Source: Psychrobacillus sp032154225 (lineage in GTDB: Bacteria; Bacillota; Bacilli; Bacillales_A; Planococcaceae). From it: a stretch of 64,000 nucleotides of DNA. Positions 61,361 through 64,000 of the stretch are shown piece by piece (the stretch's first letter is position 1; each line of letters opens with the position of its first letter). The notes under the pieces are model-generated. The model worked only from the letters and a program-made list of their open reading frames with translations. It searched no databases and was not told the origin of the DNA. The position numbers and the translations under genes are program-made. The DNA lies in NCBI RefSeq assembly GCF_032154225.1, contig NZ_JALDYF010000001.1, positions 310,001 through 374,000 on the forward strand, read 5' to 3'.

Positions 61361-62815
61361 TTATTCACCTCCTGTTAGATTTGTTGCTAAGATTGAGGGA
61401 TCAAATTCCAATACATTGATAATTTCTTCGGCCGGAGTAAAGAATCCAACTTTTTGAATGAACTGGATTTTTCCGCTTAGGATTTCATTCATCGGGTTAT
61501 CAACTTGTCGGAACTCAATTTTTGCGCCTGCAATAACTCCACTAGCTTGATAACCATTTGATCTAACGTTTTCTGAATCTACGATACTCTCAATTAATCG
61601 ATAACTAATAGGACCATCTAGACTATCGAAAAAATTTAGAATGAACTGATTACCCCACCAGTCAAACATTCGGCGAACAGGAATAAAACGATCTTTAGGA
61701 TCTGCTATGAGAGGAATATCCGCGTCAAACATAGCCGTATTGTTACCCCAAATTCTCCAACCTTTCATATTAATTGCAGTTACTACACCTTTTGCATTTA
61801 ACACATTCGCTTCTACTTGGTCTAAGAACACTTCTTTACCATCATCATTTACCATTCCACTAATAGGAATTTTCATATTAGATGCTGAACGGTATGAAAT
61901 ACCTTTGTCTTCTGCATTTCGTCTTGCATATGCAGCTGCAACAACAGTGCTATAATTTAAAAATTTCCCCTTAATGATTGGTTTTGGCCAACATGGAATA
62001 GATGATTTATCTGTATAATAGTTGTCTTCTTTAAAAGTCAATGCATCCTCTTTTGTCTTGCCAATTAAGTCCAAAACATTCGACGCGTTGAAACAGCCAT
62101 TAATTTTATAAGATTTCGCTACCAATACCGCTGCTACTTCAGGCAATTGAGAATAACCTGGTGCCAATAATATGTTTGGAACAACATCTAATGATGGAAA
62201 AATGGTTTTAGTAAGCTCTAGCCCACTAAAAGTATTTGTAGATTCCTCATATCCTCCAATAATTTCTAAAGTTGTTACTGATGAAGGATCTAATTGATCA
62301 AATGTTGCTTTTAATGATGTGATAGCTGAGCTAGAAAGAATAGATACTACTACATGCCCTTCGTCATTAAATCCAACGACATAATCTGTATCTTTTACAT
62401 AAGATGTAGCCCCGGTACTATCTTTTAATACTAAGGAATCAAGTAATACCCCTTCCTCTTTTATTACTCCGATTTTATTGGTAATTGTTATACTCACGTC
62501 TGTTTCAGTCTTTTTATGAGCATTAGGATCAAGTACGTTTACGAATACAACAGGAGCTACTTTCAAAACTTCAAAGTTTACATACATCGCTTCACAAAGA
62601 GTAAAATTTTCATAATCATTTGAATACCCAAAATGACTTTTCGCTTCTTCCAATGACCTTAATAAAATCGGTTTATTTACTTTTGACTTTGGATCTGAAG
62701 TTAAGTTTATTGGTGCAGTACCAAATATTACTTGCACTGCTGAAAGTGTCTCTAATGGTTGCTCAATGGAAGTTGGATTTTCAAGTATTGTAAAGCCATG
62801 GTTATACTTCTTCAT
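61361..62815 (-). CDS. Tail sheath protein
   Basis: 484 residues: MKKYNHGFTILENPTSIEQP, AVQVIFGTAPINL, NILLAPGYSQLPEVAAVLVA, WGNQFILNFFDSLDGPISYR and a C-terminal domain with GAKIEFRQVDNPMNEILSG. Contractile sheath of myoviruses. It overlaps the preceding 109-residue gene by 14 nt. Confidence 0.94.
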   Translation of the reverse strand: MKKYNHGFTILENPTSIEQPLETLSAVQVIFGTAPINLTSDPKSKVNKPILLRSLEEAKSHFGYSNDYENFTLCEAMYVNFEVLKVAPVVFVNVLDPNAHKKTETDVSITITNKIGVIKEEGVLLDSLVLKDSTGATSYVKDTDYVVGFNDEGHVVVSILSSSAITSLKATFDQLDPSSVTTLEIIGGYEESTNTFSGLELTKTIFPSLDVVPNILLAPGYSQLPEVAAVLVAKSYKINGCFNASNVLDLIGKTKEDALTFKEDNYYTDKSSIPCWPKPIIKGKFLNYSTVVAAAYARRNAEDKGISYRSASNMKIPISGMVNDDGKEVFLDQVEANVLNAKGVVTAINMKGWRIWGNNTAMFDADIPLIADPKDRFIPVRRMFDWWGNQFILNFFDSLDGPISYRLIESIVDSENVRSNGYQASGVIAGAKIEFRQVDNPMNEILSGKIQFIQKVGFFTPAEEIINVLEFDPSILATNLTGGE

Positions 62816-63131
62816 TTACAATTCCACCTTTCGTTTTACTAGCAGCCAATTCATAAAGTAAGTACTCTCGTGAACCTTTTATGACGAGATTTCTTTGCAC
62901 TAAAGGGAGCTCCTTTGGTTCAATGAATAAACTTTTTAAAATCGGCATTGTTTCAATATGTTTTTTTACGTGGTCTGGTAATTCACCTTTGAATATTTGA
63001 TACTGCTGCAGATTTTTTAAAGTTGGGCCAAAATAAATAAGCTGCTGATTTGATTTATCAGCAACTTTTGGCTTTGTTTTTTTATTTGGAACAGTTTTTT
63101 CAACTTCATCTAATACTTTTTCTTCTGTCAT
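62802..63131 (-). CDS. Small phage structural-region protein
   Basis: 109 residues with a Lys-rich N-terminus (KTVPNKKTKPKVADKSN) and LIYFGPTLKNLQQYQIFKGE. It is located just before the sheath gene, where many contractile-tail phages have a small protein of unknown role. ATGA overlap with the upstream gene. Confidence 0.7.
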   Translation of the reverse strand: MTEEKVLDEVEKTVPNKKTKPKVADKSNQQLIYFGPTLKNLQQYQIFKGELPDHVKKHIETMPILKSLFIEPKELPLVQRNLVIKGSREYLLYELAASKTKGGIVNEEV

Positions 63132-63592
63132 ATCATTGCCTCCACATCTTCACGCATTGAGCGTGGTAATTCCCAACTTGTTTCAATCCAAGCAAAATAG
63201 TAAGGGTGGTTATCTTGATCGTTATAAAACCATTTTGGAGATTCTATCATTTCAAATTTTTCATCTACTGTAGGATTCCGTTCTAAATCCTGAATAGTTT
63301 TCTCTACAATAGATAATGCATCCCGATAACCTTGGTTATCTGAATTATCATCATGTGTAGCGATAATAAATAAAACTTTTACTTGGCCATTTTCACCTTC
63401 GTCCAAGTAGATAATGACACATGGATAATACGTGTCTTCTGGATTTCTAGAGGCAGATTTAACTTTTCTAGGAAGATGCTGTTCAAAAACTTGGACTTGT
63501 TTTAATACACCTTCCTGCGAATCCAATTGCATTCCTGTTAGAGCGTTTTTCGTTCGTGTTTTTAGAGCCTTTTGCAAATTTAACGCAGTCAT
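63128..63592 (-). CDS. Phage tail completion-like protein, hypothetical
   Basis: 154 residues: MTALNLQKALKTRTKNALTG, PCVIIYLDEGENGQVKVLFI and SPKWFYNDQDNHPYYFAWIE. Position between protein Z and the sheath suggests a tail terminator or completion protein, but I recognise no family with certainty. Confidence 0.65.
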   Translation of the reverse strand: MTALNLQKALKTRTKNALTGMQLDSQEGVLKQVQVFEQHLPRKVKSASRNPEDTYYPCVIIYLDEGENGQVKVLFIIATHDDNSDNQGYRDALSIVEKTIQDLERNPTVDEKFEMIESPKWFYNDQDNHPYYFAWIETSWELPRSMREDVEAMI

Positions 63593-64000
63593 TAACTAGA
63601 CCTCCTAACTGTCAGAATTCTGTTTATTTCATGGTCCAACCTTTTTTCAAAAGCATCTTGACCTTTCTCTTGAATTGGACTTCCGATATCTTCATTTCCT
63701 AACATTTGAGGAATTGATGGTCCAAACAATCTGCCAATAGGAAGTCTAGACTTTTTAGCGCGAAGGAACAGTTTAGGACCGTTAATATCAGCCATGAAAG
63801 CCCCTTTTAACTTCTTTACCCCATCTTTTTTCACAGCAACGCTTAATGTCGATTTCCTTTTAGGATTAATTGACTTGGGAGTGACTTTAAATTTATCAAG
63901 AGGTATTGCTCCACCTTTTGACTTTACTTCTGCAGATAATGAACCTTTACTTGCTCTATTTTTTTTGAGAGTAACATCTATATCACCTGCTTTGATGTGA
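63592..64000 (-). CDS. Prophage minor tail protein Z-like, C-terminal part
   Basis: Open to the window edge: 135 codons reading LDKFKVTPKSINPKRKSTL, VKKDGVKKLKGAFMADI and SRLPIGRLFGPSIPQMLGNE to the stop. This matches Prophage minor tail protein Z (GPZ). The N-terminus is beyond 64000; an internal Met is not the true start. TAATG overlap with the next gene. Confidence 0.82.
   Translation of the reverse strand, partial: HIKAGDIDVTLKKNRASKGSLSAEVKSKGGAIPLDKFKVTPKSINPKRKSTLSVAVKKDGVKKLKGAFMADINGPKLFLRAKKSRLPIGRLFGPSIPQMLGNEDIGSPIQEKGQDAFEKRLDHEINRILTVRRSS

Noticed and set aside
1..64000. tRNA, rRNA, intact transposon or CRISPR array
   Set aside because: No cloverleaf, rRNA segment, intact transposase or spacer array was seen in reading both strands.

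Overview
The window is low-GC Firmicutes DNA from an endospore former. The block yneF-tkt-ynzC-yneB-yneA/lexA matches the Bacillus subtilis order. Two YjcZ-type sporulation miniproteins and a cotJABC spore-coat operon are also present. Protein similarity suggests a Bacillales/Planococcaceae-type host (Lysinibacillus, Psychrobacillus or a relative), but this is inference without a database search.

Layout. (1) 1-7.5 kb is conserved chromosome: a partial thiolase diverging from HMG-CoA lyase and an alpha/beta hydrolase, then yneF, tkt, ynzC, yneB and yneA, with lexA divergent from yneA. Four LexA-type boxes lie between yneA and lexA. (2) 7.6-13.5 kb is miscellaneous: a histidine-phosphatase-like protein with an altered RHG motif, a leaderless M23 endopeptidase, a DUF1456 protein, a broken proline dehydrogenase, two YjcZ miniproteins, an acetyltransferase and an Excalibur-domain exoprotein. 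(3) 13.6-35 kb is one large minus-strand locus of about 16 genes that reads as a scavenging system for peptides, especially D-residue peptides. It holds an M19 dipeptidase, three paralogous S12 serine hydrolases, a complete Opp/Dpp-type ABC importer, an S9 peptidase, a class-A-fold serine hydrolase, an M81 peptidase, an RpiR regulator, and an M20 hydrolase + GNAT acyltransferase + N-succinylamino-acid-racemase-type enolase trio. That trio is known in Geobacillus to convert D- into L-amino acids. (4) 35.4-41.3 kb is a collapsed prophage or integrative element bounded by two direct remnants of the 3-prime end of glnA. It carries uppP, a nonsense-broken ATP-dependent DNA ligase, an amidase C-terminal remnant, a broken secreted protein, tail-gene remnants and the last 50 codons of an integrase. 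(5) 41.3-64 kb is the left part of a larger P2-like contractile-tail prophage that continues beyond the window. From its end inward it has cotJABC, amidase/holin/XhlA, a surface-protein remnant beside an ORF-less group II intron, three SbsC-like cell-wall exoproteins, a transglutaminase-fold-like protein, and tail genes from fibre to tail protein Z.

Two themes deserve most attention. The 22-kb peptide locus appears to unite cleavage, import and stereo-inversion. The glnA 3-prime end appears to have been used repeatedly as an integration target, by elements that share a skeleton but carry different cargo near the lysis module (uppP and a secreted protein in one; spore-coat genes and S-layer-like proteins in the other). 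All calls come from reading the sequence; no similarity search was run.
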